Of a stretch of 12,471 bases of DNA, positions 1 to 8,807 are shown in pieces (positions within the stretch are counted from its first letter, which is position 1; every line of letters starts with the position of its first letter). The DNA comes from Conidiobolus incongruus B7586. Lineage: Eukaryota > Entomophthoromycota > Entomophthoromycetes > Entomophthorales > Conidiobolaceae. The position numbers and the translations under genes are program-made. Under the pieces are notes generated by a model. It saw only the letters and a program-made list of their open reading frames with translations. It did no database searches and was not told where the DNA came from. The DNA is taken from the NCBI GenBank assembly GCA_000697335.1, contig JNEM01016457.1, positions 1-12,471 of the forward strand, given 5' to 3'.

Positions 1-1060
1 AAAAAAAAATTAAAACCTAGTGTATCTACCTTTAGCTTTTCTAACTTCTTTAAGTTTGTGGGGTATAGAATCAACTAACTTCTTACACTAAGAAGGGTTA
101 TTCTTGTTCTATACTTCTTGAACATATTCCCAAAGTTGATCTAAATTTTTTACTAGGGGGAAAGCTTTAATAGCTTTTTTTAACTGATCCTAAAAGTGTT
201 TAATTAGATTAAAGTTAGGAGATTGAAGAGGCCACTTTATAACTGTTATCTTGTTATTTTTAAGTTATTTGGTAGTAAAAGCTGTAGTATAGCAAGAGGC
301 ATTATCTTGCTGGAAAATAACATCAGATTTATTTAACCCATACTATTCAATGGTTTTTTTCAATTCATTGTTTAAAATACTTTGGTACATCTCAACATTA
401 ATTCCCCTATTAACTTTATAAAGATACCCTACACCTAAAAACAACATACATCCCCAAACAATAATTAACCTACTACTATACTTTTGGGTAGAATTAACAT
501 AATAGTTACAAAGTAGTTCTATATCTTTTCTGAAGCATCTAGCTTTTTTATCAAATTTACTAAGGTATATTTTTGTTTCATTAGAATAAATAACCTTACT
601 CTAATCAGTTTTAGTTTAACATTAGTAGCAACATTTAAACTCTTACCTAGCTTTACAGTAGGATTTCTTTAGTTGGGGGTGTTTTTTCTTAAGGTGTAAG
701 TGGTATCTATGTTAATGTAAAGCACATATAATAATATCAGTGTTAACTAATTTTCCTGTATAGTCTTATAGTTCCTGTTGTATTTCTACAGCAATACCAC
801 ACTTGCTTGTATTAACCAACCTACAAATATACTTCTTATCATGTTCATCTATAATCTTAACACACTTAAGTTTAGGTTTAAATGTTTCTTTATTGCTATT
901 CTTAACAACCTTAGCTATAGTAGACTAGCTAACACCAGTAATTCTAGCAATATTATAAGTTGATTTACCTTTTTTATAAAGTTGATTGATGCACAAGTGG
1001 ATTTTTTTAGAGAGGGATTTAAGTATAATGATACTAATAAAAAAAATTTAGTATATCTGT
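1..1060 (-). mobile_element. Tc1-family DNA transposon, decayed copy A
   Basis: This is a Tc1/mariner-superfamily element on the minus strand, cut by the left window edge just beyond its transposase stop codon. Almost all of it is the transposase frame described in the next entry. The right boundary is approximate: after the conserved N-terminal region the sequence becomes featureless AT-rich DNA at about 1015-1060, and I could not identify a terminal inverted repeat or a TA target duplication with confidence. A second copy of the same family lies head to head with it from about 1160. The element cannot be active because its transposase is full of stops. Confidence 0.88.
10..1015 (-). pseudogene. 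Tc1-type DD34E transposase, one frame with 12 stops
   Basis: The protein would bind the element's ends and cut and paste it. The minus strand reads in one register for about 335 codons, the usual Tc1 length. An N-terminal helix-turn-helix region reads KKGKSTYNIARITGVS, and the catalytic core shows SKVIYSNETK, then FQQDNASCYTT (D at 304-306), then WPLQSPNFNLIK (last acidic site at 199-201, now Lys). The second and third catalytic positions have 34 residues between them, as in DD34E Tc1 elements. The first Asp (580-582) is now Asn and the final Glu is now Lys; only the middle Asp survives. At least 12 in-frame stops are present: TAG at 88, 109, 190, 343, 601 and 925; TAA at 265, 616, 622, 643, 712 and 766. 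None is TGA, and no frameshift was found at the points I checked. Three TAG codons sit where the family normally has Trp. No clear start codon is left. Confidence 0.9.
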
Positions 1061-1159
1061 AAAATATTATATAAAATAATAGCAAAGAGAGAAAAAAGAT
1101 ATGGTTATATATTATTAAATATATCCCCTTATCTCAAAAACCCATAAATTTATAACTCA

Positions 1160-1915
1160 CCTTGGTTAAATATTAAGAGTTAATATTTTTGCTAATAGTT
1201 TACTATATATATTTAAATATATTTATCTATTATTAAATAATATACCTTAATTATATATTATAGTTTCAAGTAATCTAATATATACAATTGTTTTAGTTAT
1301 TAATTAAAATATATATATTTTTGATTTTATGACTCACTTTTGTGGGTTAGTATACTATTATAAACATATAACAAAAATTATAAAATAATATAAGAATATT
1401 AATTAATATTAATATTATTATATATATTTTATATTAAAATAAATATTACTTATTTTTTAAAAAAATCACCTTTAACTAAAGAAATCTTATTATAAAGTTA
1501 AGCAAAAATTTAAATATCATTACTAATATTAAACTAAAACTAATTAAAATCAGACTATTTAATTTAATAAAATAAAAATATATTTTAGTGAATTTAATAA
1601 AAAAGCTAAATATTTTAAAAAAGATAAAAAATTACTTTGTGACTATTATGTTAATTTTAACTGAAAATATAATAATAGGTTAATTATTATTTTAGGATAT
1701 ATATTATCTTAAAATGTAAAGTATTTTTATAAAGTTAATAAGGGAATTAATATTGAGATATATTAAAGTATATTAAATAATAAATTGAAAAAAATTATTA
1801 AATAATTAAGTTAAATAAATTTAATATTATTATCTAATAAGATAATACTTTTTATTATATTATAACTTTTATTATTAAAAAACTTAAATATAATAAATAA
1901 TCATATAGATTTTAT
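1160..1915 (+). mobile_element. Second copy (B) of the same Tc1 family, heavily AT-converted
   Basis: The plus strand here aligns with the transposase strand of copy A over most of the gene. It is clearest at 1440-1800, where the translation reads KAKYFKKDKKLLCDYY and KGINIEIY against KARCFRKDIELLCNYY and RGINVEMY in copy A. The middle catalytic Asp survives at 1841-1843, immediately after two TAA codons that replace the QQ of copy A's QQDN. Similarity starts weakly near 1160, in the helix-turn-helix region, and fades after about 1915, before the SPN..NLI motif, so the C-terminal part is lost or unrecognisable. Nearly all differences from copy A are C-to-T or G-to-A. Many stops are present and some small indels are likely near 1420-1470. 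The two copies face away from each other, with their 5' ends about 150 bases apart. Confidence 0.82.
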
Positions 1916-2397
1916 TCTGTTTTATAGTTTTTTAAAATATTAAAATATAACTCCAAAATTTTTTAATATAAATTATAATCTATATTCAATTAATAATTAT
2001 TTTTCAACTAATATTTATATTGTAATAATTTATTTAAATTTAATAAAATAAGATTATTTTCTATTTTATTGATTTTAAACTGGATATTGAATGATTTTAA
2101 TATATTATATAATCTGAATTAAAATTATCAATTAATGAAAGTTAGTGTAAGAAATTTTTATATATAACTAATAAATAATATAAATATCATCATTTAAAAT
2201 TTAATAAATCATGAGGTAAATTTCAGTTTTATTTAATGTCCTTTGTTAATTGTATAACAAAAAATTGTTATTTTTATTAGATATTAAATCTATTATTTAA
2301 AGTTATAATAAGATATTGTAGTATTTTATAATAAACTTTTAAAAAAGATTGTTGTTAGTAAAGTACTTCTAATACGATTTAATAAATTTATTTATAG
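1916..2397. other. AT-rich stretch, no gene seen
   Basis: The sequence is extremely AT-rich, with stops in all frames. It might hold the unrecognisable C-terminal end of Tc1 copy B, but I could not align it. Confidence 0.5.
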
Positions 2398-2695
2398 ATT
2401 CTGCTCTTTAACATATTGGGACTGTATGTCTTAAAACCTACTGTTGAGACGTTATAGCAGAATATTCGGAAAACTTCGATTCCTTTTCTACCACTTCTGA
2501 GTTTGAATAATTCATTTGGTGAGTGACATAGGTTTCAGATAAATTTTAATAATGGAGCTAAAGAGTATCATTTGATTATGGACTAACAATTCCTCTATGA
2601 ACAAGAGGTAGTGTGAACTTAACTATCGAATCTAGACAGACGGGTATTTTTTAAATACACCAGTATCATGAATTATATTACTATTAAATTTTAAA
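2398..2695 (+). pseudogene. GC-richer island with a broken, unrecognised frame
   Basis: This block is visibly richer in G and C than the DNA on either side. One plus-strand frame reads across the whole block with protein-like stretches such as RFQINFNNGAKEYHLIMD and QFLYEQEVV, broken several times. I do not recognise the family. It may be a decayed gene or part of an old repeat. On the minus strand a short open stretch reads MNYSNSEVVEKESKFSEYSA before a stop. A perfect 8-base inverted repeat, attctgct at 2398-2405 and agcagaat at 2456-2463, could fold as a hairpin, so a structured RNA is a weaker alternative. The strand is uncertain. Confidence 0.3.
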
Positions 2696-3880
2696 AGTCA
2701 CTATAAATACAAAAGCTAAAAGTGTATAACAGAATTATTCTTAAGTTATTTGGATATCATTTAATGAATTATTATTTTATTTGATATTCATAAATATTTT
2801 TTTAGCTATTTCTGAATTTTCTATGTTGATAAATCTTATCTATAATCACAATTTTCTAGAATATATGGTAATGTTTAGATGAATCCAGAAATGATTTTCC
2901 AATAATTTAGAACTTTATGAATTAAATTAGTAATGTCCAATATAATAAAAAAATAATATTAAATATATCAAATTTATTTATATTGTCAAATAAAAATGAT
3001 TTCAGATTATTTTGAATAATTTAGGTGTGTAAACTCAAAAGTTCCAAATAATTTTCCTATAAAAATTTCTTAATTAATCCAGTTGAATACTTTTGGCCCC
3101 CATTTGAAACAAATTTAGTTTCTAACTATAAAAAATCTTGACACTTCAGATCTAGCAATATTTCGGTTTATATAGTCAATTATTTAAATACATAGAAATG
3201 GCTGATAATAACAATGTCTGATAATAATTAATTGAATTGTTTATTTTTTTGTTGAATCTTAAAAGGAATTTTTCGGCTCGGGCAAATAATAAATCACAAT
3301 TTTATCAAAATTCATGAAAGATTATAATAATAATTATATTTTGATTATTTAATGTAATATAAGGTAATTTGTGTATATTTAAACTTTTAAATTGACGTTT
3401 TTTAACGATCTTTGTATGTAATTTGATTTCTTTTGTTTTCTTTTGCATGTTTTATAAAGTTGGCCTTAGCTAATTATATTCAAGATGTGTGATAATAGGA
3501 GAGTATACATATTTTATGTCTTGAAATATTTTCAAGAAATTCCTAAAACAATAGTTGTAATTATATAGAATAATTTTGTCTAGCTCAAAACGATTTATTT
3601 ACTACATTTGGGAGCATAATCATTTATTGCTATATCATTAAAATTGATATGTAAGATTATTAATCATAAATGATTGAAAATATAAATTTTAGGATTAATG
3701 GAATTTTTCGGTTATTATATTATTATCCATATTGCATATCCAATACGCCTAGATATAATGAAACTATGAAAATTTGGATTCGGATATATAGATGCTATCA
3801 GCAATATTAATTAATGAAATTCAATACAAATACATTCAAATTATATTCCCATAATAATAAAGCTACCATATATTAATTTC
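2696..3880. other. Intergenic AT-rich region upstream of the transporter
   Basis: I see no gene on either strand. Scattered slightly GC-richer patches occur near 3070-3170 and 3260-3290. A 12-base sequence, ggaatttttcgg, occurs twice, at 3265-3276 and 3700-3711, and its tttcgg core also occurs at 3161-3166. This could be a promoter element of the downstream gene or chance. Confidence 0.5.
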
Positions 3881-3895
3881 AAGCTGAGACGGCTC

Positions 3896-3900
3896 CCAAT
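3896..3900 (+). promoter_or_regulatory. CCAAT box upstream of the transporter
   Basis: The sequence CCAATCAAT lies about 65 bases upstream of the ATG at 3965, in a short GC-richer patch (gagacggctcccaatcaat). CCAAT is bound by the HAP/NF-Y complex in fungi. Whether it works here is inferred from its position only. Confidence 0.35.
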
Positions 3901-3964
3901 CAATAGATGACAGTGTTTAAAATATAATCAAAAACTAACAAAATTCAATTCATACATTAGAAAG

Positions 3965-5334
3965 ATGGCTATTATCAAAGAACTTCAAAGCAAGGAGGAG
4001 GAGGAGAGATTTCTAAATAATAAACCGGAACCTAGCTTCCTATCGACGTTATTGAGTAGTTCCATGTTCGAATGGATTTCCGCTGTTGGGTTTATTATGG
4101 GAGGATGTTGTTCTAATGCTTACTTTTTGGAATTGTTGGTCAAGGACGCACCTTCGAGTGGTAATATTACAGTTTACTATATCCTTTTAACGGAGCTTTA
4201 ATTTATTATTTAGGTCAATTGATTACATTCGTCCAATTTTTACTAATGTCTATAGAGGGTTTCTTAACTAATATTGAATTTTCGGAAGATAGTAGTATTC
4301 CCAAACTGAAAAAGAGACATATCCCAATCACTAGATGGTTCTTAATGGTCTTACTATTTTACTCCAGCTCAATAATGAACAATATCGCTTTCGGTTTCAA
4401 AATTCCTATGATTTTACATATTGTATTCAGGAGTGCTAGTTTATTTGCTAATATGTTCATGGGTTGGCTCATTTTGAAAAAGACGTAAATTTTAATTATA
4501 TTTGTTGGGAATTGTGGATTAATTTCGGATTAGCTATAATTTGAAGCAAATAGCTAGTATTGCTGCAGTCACAGTTGGTGTAATTATCACTACTTTGAAT
4601 ACTGTTCAGCATAAAGTAATTGGTATTAACCCAGCTTTCAATTTGCGCTAATATTGTTTTCAATAGCCTCAGTCTTCTGAAGACACTACATTTTTTCAAC
4701 AACTGACCGGTTTGACTATTCTTACCTTAGCTTTGTTTTTGGCTTCTGGCTTGGGATTGTTGCAAGAAGTCACTTACAAGCAATTTGGAAAGCATTGGAG
4801 AGAATCATTGTTTTACACAGTAATTATTCAATTCATCTTCATAAATTATTACCTTAACTCAGAAATTTAGCATATGTTATCATTACCTCTTTTCTTGCCA
4901 TTTGCCAATGATATTTCCAAATCAATCATTGATTACTTCACTTCAGATCCCATCACTTTGACAGGAGTTATTGGTGACTTAATAAACAGCGTTGGGATTG
5001 CTCAAACTCCTAAATTGATCTTGTTTTTAATTGGAAATATTGTCACACAGTGAGTACACTTTATTATCCAATGATCCCATTCTAATCATATCATAGATAC
5101 TTCTGTGTCTCTGGAGTTCAACGTCTTTCCACCCTTTCCAGCGCCCTCGTACTCAACTTAGTCCTCACATTACGTAAAATGGTCAGTATCATCATTTCAG
5201 TAGTGTATTTAGGTACCCCAGTGAATTTACAATTCGTCATAGGAGCTATTTTAGCATTTGGAGGTGCTTTTGCCTTCAGTATGGCTAAACCTTCACCATC
5301 TCTAGCTGTCAAAGAAGATAAGAAGACACAATAA
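3965..5334 (+). CDS. YEA4: UDP-N-acetylglucosamine transporter, Yea4/SLC35B4 type, six exons
   Basis: A multi-pass membrane antiporter of the UAA nucleotide-sugar transporter family; its closest known relatives carry UDP-GlcNAc (some also UDP-xylose) into the ER/Golgi lumen, and yeast Yea4 serves chitin synthesis. Exons are 3965-4160, 4214-4484, 4534-4615, 4667-4819, 4871-5049 and 5097-5334. The introns are 53, 49, 51, 51 and 47 bases, all GT..AG, with donors gtaat, gtaaa, gtaat, gtaat and gtgag and acceptors ending in tag. Joined, they give 372 residues (yeast Yea4 is about 340). Family motifs seen are GGCCSN (46-51), MNNIAFGFKIP (120-130) with HIVFRS (134-139), QEVTYKQFGKHWRESLFY (216-233), LSLPLFLPF (237-245) and LVLTLRK (315-321). 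The C terminus KKTQ fits a KKXX dilysine ER-retrieval signal. The start is the first ATG of the open frame, with A at -3 and G at +4. An AATAAA at 5333-5338 overlaps the stop. UDP-GlcNAc is inferred from the subfamily, not proven. Confidence 0.93.
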
Positions 5335-5339
5335 TAAAT

Positions 5340-5930
5340 AATACATTTAATCATTAAATCAATAGATATGTAAAATTCAGTATATGTTTGTTTTCAATTA
5401 AATTTTATAAGTTCAACTGATTTATTATTTTCTACTCCATAATATCCTGTTAATTCAAAATTATTTTCCCACAATTTTAAATCTACACACAATGGATAAA
5501 AAGCTTTTAAAAAATTCAAGTTTTTCAATTAAACCAGTAATTGAATAACACCCAAATATTAAATTCATATATGACATATTTTACTCTCAATTTTTTAAAT
5601 TATATTATCAAATATAAATTTGAGAATTACTAATACTTGATAAAAAAATTATCTAATCATCAATAATAGTTGGATAACTAATTTGATATTTTCACTTTTT
5701 CATCTGATTAAATAGTCAATCAAAGATAATAATAGTTAGGATAAAAATATTTCTATTATAATATAATACAATCGAATTAAACTAAACCCAGCATATTTTT
5801 AAACTATGATATAATTTAGATTATAATTTTAATAGCTATAATCTCAAATAATCTATTAATCAAACATATATAAACATATTTATTTACAAATTCAATAAAC
5901 CACTGGACACAATATGAAGTAAATATATCA
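5340..5930. other. Intergenic, downstream of the transporter
   Basis: AT-rich, with only very short chance ORFs. The transporter's 3' UTR and cleavage site should lie in the first 100 bases or so. Nothing else is recognised. Confidence 0.5.
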
Positions 5931-5934
5931 CAAC

Positions 5935-6126
5935 TCAGTACAACCAATGACAATAGCTAACTAATACGGATAGATCGTGACATAGTTCAGACTCGCCGGT
6001 CCCTTGGATCAACTGATCACCCATAGGTGCAAACTTATTCGTGCTGATCATGGAAGCCTCCTGTATAAAACTGAGTTCTGCACTTAACTCTTGAATGGTA
6101 TACAGAGAGGTGTTAGCATACGACAT
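5935..6126 (-). CDS. Small unrecognised ORF, 63 codons, possibly an exon
   Basis: I do not recognise this protein. It reads from an ATG at 6126 (MSYANTSLYTIQELSAELSF at the start) to a TGA at 5935, with no clear signal peptide or membrane segment; residues 10-25 could be helical. The block is clearly GC-richer than its flanks and ends where they begin, which supports coding. It may not be a stand-alone gene. A perfect yeast-like branch-point sequence, TGCTAAC, lies at 6112-6118 on the minus strand just inside the ATG, followed by a pyrimidine-rich run, so the first dozen codons could be intron and the rest an internal exon joined to the open stretch at 6201-6347. A donor-like GTATTAG also occurs late in the frame and could remove the last ten codons. 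Confidence 0.4.
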   Translation of the reverse strand: MSYANTSLYTIQELSAELSFIQEASMISTNKFAPMGDQLIQGTGESELCHDLSVLVSYCHWLY

Positions 6127-6200
6127 TTTATAATATACTCAATATAAATAATTCAAAAATTTCTTAATTACATTGTGTTCTGTGGCTTTTTATACTCAAT

Positions 6201-6347
6201 TCACAGTAATCTAATTGACCCAGAGAAGTTGTTGAAATTGGTGTAACTTTGAGGAATTGGGACAGGTGATTGGTTCATCAGATAGTTTAACAATTGTTGT
6301 TGTGGGTTCAAGGCATTTATAACTCGTTTTAACACTTTCAAGATTAA
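6201..6347 (-). CDS. Open stretch, probable exon of the same unrecognised gene
   Basis: On the minus strand a 48-codon open stretch runs between a TAG at 6348-6350 and a TGA at 6201-6203. It reads VINALNPQQQLLNYLMNQS and then PVPIPQSYTNFNNFSGSI, rich in Gln, Asn and Pro. This is unlike chance translation of AT-rich DNA, and the block is GC-richer than the DNA beyond 6350. The only internal ATG is at 6278. The stop overlaps a donor-like GTGAAT starting at 6204, and a splice from there to an acceptor near 6084 would keep frame with the downstream ORF, making one gene with an intron of about 120 bases. A tag at 6348-6350 could also be the acceptor of an upstream intron. Function unknown; the joined model is inference. 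Confidence 0.35.
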   Translation of the reverse strand, partial: LILKVLKRVINALNPQQQLLNYLMNQSPVPIPQSYTNFNNFSGSIRLL

Positions 6348-6350
6348 CTA

Positions 6351-7118
6351 TATTCAATTATTTCTAGTCATCAAATCTTTATATTGATGAATTTAATATA
6401 CTTTAAAAAATTTTATTGTTAATGTGTTGACTAGAGTTTTTCAATTTTTCAGTATTTAGTCTTAATGTTAGATCGTATATAGTATTATTTATAATAATAA
6501 ATTGATTGTTTATTTATCCTAACAATTATAATCTTCAAATAAAAATTAATAATTTTTTTCCACTTTTATTTTATTTTTAATCTACCCAAAACTGAAATAA
6601 TTATTGATCATGGCATTATATAGTCAAATTGTTGACTAATTTGACACTTGATAAATATAAAAATGGTGCTAGATATAATTGAATAAATAGAAATGTATGT
6701 TTGTATTGATATTTAACAAAAATACTATATCATGGAGTATTATAATCAGTTGGATATATATTATTTCAACATGGTTAATGTGTAAATGATGTTATTTTCC
6801 AACATTGAAAAGAACTATTTCACTTGGTTATAATAATATGAAATCAAAATAATGAAATTTGTATTGGTTATAATGGAAATGCGTAATAATACAAGAATTT
6901 TAATATATCATATTAAATCTAATATGTTAATAGCTAAAAAAATAATTATCTGAATGAAAGTGAATTAATAATATATTATAAAATATAGAAGAAGTTAATA
7001 ATGGAATAAATACAACGATTTTTAACTATTAGAAATCAATATTAAATTGAATATTAACATATATATGTTATGATTTTGTCATAAAATAATAAAAAAATTC
7101 ATAATTTTGAAAAACGAC
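6351..7118. other. Intergenic AT-rich region, nothing recognised
   Basis: I see no coding frame, RNA gene or clear repeat between the coding-like island and the tRNA-Gly gene. If the minus-strand island is a real gene, its 5' end and promoter should lie in the first few hundred bases. Confidence 0.5.
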
Positions 7119-7124
7119 AAAAAA
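7119..7124 (-). terminator. Pol III T6 terminator of tRNA-Gly
   Basis: Six T residues on the minus strand directly follow the discriminator base of the tRNA-Gly gene. A run of this length right after a tRNA is the usual RNA polymerase III stop. Confidence 0.85.
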
Positions 7125-7195
7125 TGCAATGGCGGGGAATCGAACCCCGGTCTACCGCGTGGCAGGCGGTAATTATACCACTAAACCACCATTGC
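7125..7195 (-). tRNA. tRNA-Gly (anticodon GCC)
   Basis: The 71-base minus-strand sequence folds as a full cloverleaf. The acceptor stem is GCAATGG with CCATTGC and discriminator A. The anticodon stem is ACCGC/GCGGT, closing the loop CTGCCAC, with anticodon GCC at 7161-7163. The T arm carries the B box GGTTCGATTCC at 7136-7146. The A-box region, TGGTTTAGTGGTATAAT, matches the common eukaryotic tRNA-Gly pattern. There is no intron and no encoded CCA, as expected for a eukaryotic nuclear gene. It reads GGC and GGT codons. Confidence 0.97.
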
Positions 7196-7200
7196 TTAGT

Positions 7201-8570
7201 TTGTGAGTCATAGTTAACTAACAAATGATATAATCTTTCATGAACCTATATTTTTCATTAAATTTTTTTACCCAATAAAATTTCTTTCATTGTTGTCCAT
7301 CCTCGCGACTTTATTTCAATCTTTTTAATGTTTATTTATTCTTTTCTCATGAGCTGTTTATTTTTCTTATCATATAATGTTTTGAATTTAAGTAATATCT
7401 TCTTATTCAAAAGTTTGAAAAATCAATATTTAATTATCTACCTATATTTTAAATTTATTATTTCTATTAAGAATTACTTAAAATGAAATATATTTTTTAT
7501 TTAAAATGAAACATTAAACGATTAGTATGAAATTTTCATTTGTTATCAATGAATTATTTTAATTATTACTTTTCAATTAAAAATTTAAAATGAAACATTT
7601 TGGACAATATAAAGTTTTATGATTTTTACAATATATACAATATTCTTTTAAAATATTAGAATTTAATGAAATTACATAATTTTCGATTTTGATCTTTTAA
7701 AAGAAAAACTTTGTCTCTAATTACGTTTTAATAGATTTCAAAAATAGTCAATTAAAATATCTGAATATTTAGTCTAAATAGCTTTACAAATAAGATTTAT
7801 TTATCTAACTGATATTAATAAATTAAAGCATTTATTCATCACAAAATTTTCAAATTTTCATACTTTATATTATAATAATTTTTATATATTTAATCGGACA
7901 ATTGATATATTTATTAAAAGCAATACTTTTAAATAAGAATTTATTTGTTTTATATCATTTCCGATTGAATTGAAACTCAAATATTCATTATTGATATATG
8001 AATATTTATGAAAGCATTATAATATTCTCAAACAAAAATATTAAGTTTGTAGTATTATATCAATTTGAAAAAGGATTAAATTAAATGAATAAATAAAGAT
8101 ATTAATTGAAACTTTCAAAAAAGCATGATAAATATTTCAATTTAGCTAACATAAATATTATAATAAACAAAATGAATTTATAATAGCTTAATTGAATTAA
8201 TATAGAGTGATATTACTACTAAAGTACGCATTAAAAGTAATGTATTAAACAAATTAAATAGTCAGTTTGATAATACATAAAACATTAATGTCATTTATAA
8301 AAAAATCATTTATTTATCATATCAAGAATATGAAAATAATTTATCTCTGATTAATAGAATACAAAATAAAATAGGGATTTATAGTGATATATAGGTTAAT
8401 TTGTAATCAAGATTAAAATGATTAATAAGGTAATATGTGATGATGAAAAATATTAAATATATTTTGGAATTAAAGGAAATGTATAACGACGAATCGAAAT
8501 TAAGATTTGAATAGAAAAAATATTGTAATTCAGTATTTCAAATCCAATAAAAAATAAATTATATAATTTT
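7201..8570. other. Intergenic region between the two tRNA genes
   Basis: About 1.37 kb of AT-rich DNA separates two divergently read tRNA genes. I see no coding frame of note. A small GC-richer patch, catcctcgcgactttat, near 7300 lies about 100 bases upstream of tRNA-Gly and has no recognised role. Confidence 0.5.
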
Positions 8571-8583
8571 ACAACAAATTTGG

Positions 8584-8657
8584 GCTTCCATGGCGCAATT
8601 GGCTAGCGCGTCCGACTGTTAATCGGGAGGTTGGTGGTTCAAGCCCACCTGGGAGCG
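8584..8657 (+). tRNA. tRNA-Asn (anticodon GTT)
   Basis: The 74-base plus-strand sequence folds as a full cloverleaf. The acceptor stem is GCTTCCA with TGGGAGC (one G-T wobble) and discriminator G. The anticodon stem TCCGA/TCGGG holds the loop CTGTTAA, with anticodon GTT at 8618-8620. The A box TGGCGCAATTGG and the B box GGTTCAAGCCC (8636-8646) are present. There is no intron and no encoded CCA. It reads AAC and AAT codons. Confidence 0.97.
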
Positions 8658-8670
8658 ATGTTTGGTATGA

Positions 8671-8678
8671 TTTTTTTT
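8671..8678 (+). terminator. Pol III T8 terminator of tRNA-Asn
   Basis: A run of eight T residues begins 13 bases after the end of the tRNA-Asn gene, a normal RNA polymerase III stop. Confidence 0.85.
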
Positions 8679-8807
8679 AATTCTCTAATATCATTCGTTA
8701 TTTTTCATATTTTATTTTATTCCTATTAATTAACAATTTTTTCTATTGGACTATATTCTTAAAAATCAGGTGACTACCTTCTGCCTAATTTTTCTTACAT
8801 CGAACTA

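Noticed and set aside
778-963. 61-codon plus-strand ORF
   Set aside because: It is antisense to the Tc1 copy A transposase, whose motifs are clear on the minus strand.
4306-4701. CTG codons possibly read as Ser (CUG-clade yeast code)
   Set aside because: The two CTG codons in the transporter (KLKKRH and QQLTG) fit Leu as well as Ser, so they give no support for a changed code.
4496-4702. 68-codon minus-strand ORF
   Set aside because: It is antisense to introns 2-3 and exon 3 of the transporter and shows no family features.
5118-5354. 78-codon minus-strand ORF
   Set aside because: It is antisense to the last exon of the transporter, which carries the conserved LTLRK motif on the plus strand.
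5496-5550. Short ORF starting ATGGATAAAAAG
   Set aside because: Only 18 codons in AT-rich DNA, with nothing to distinguish it from chance.
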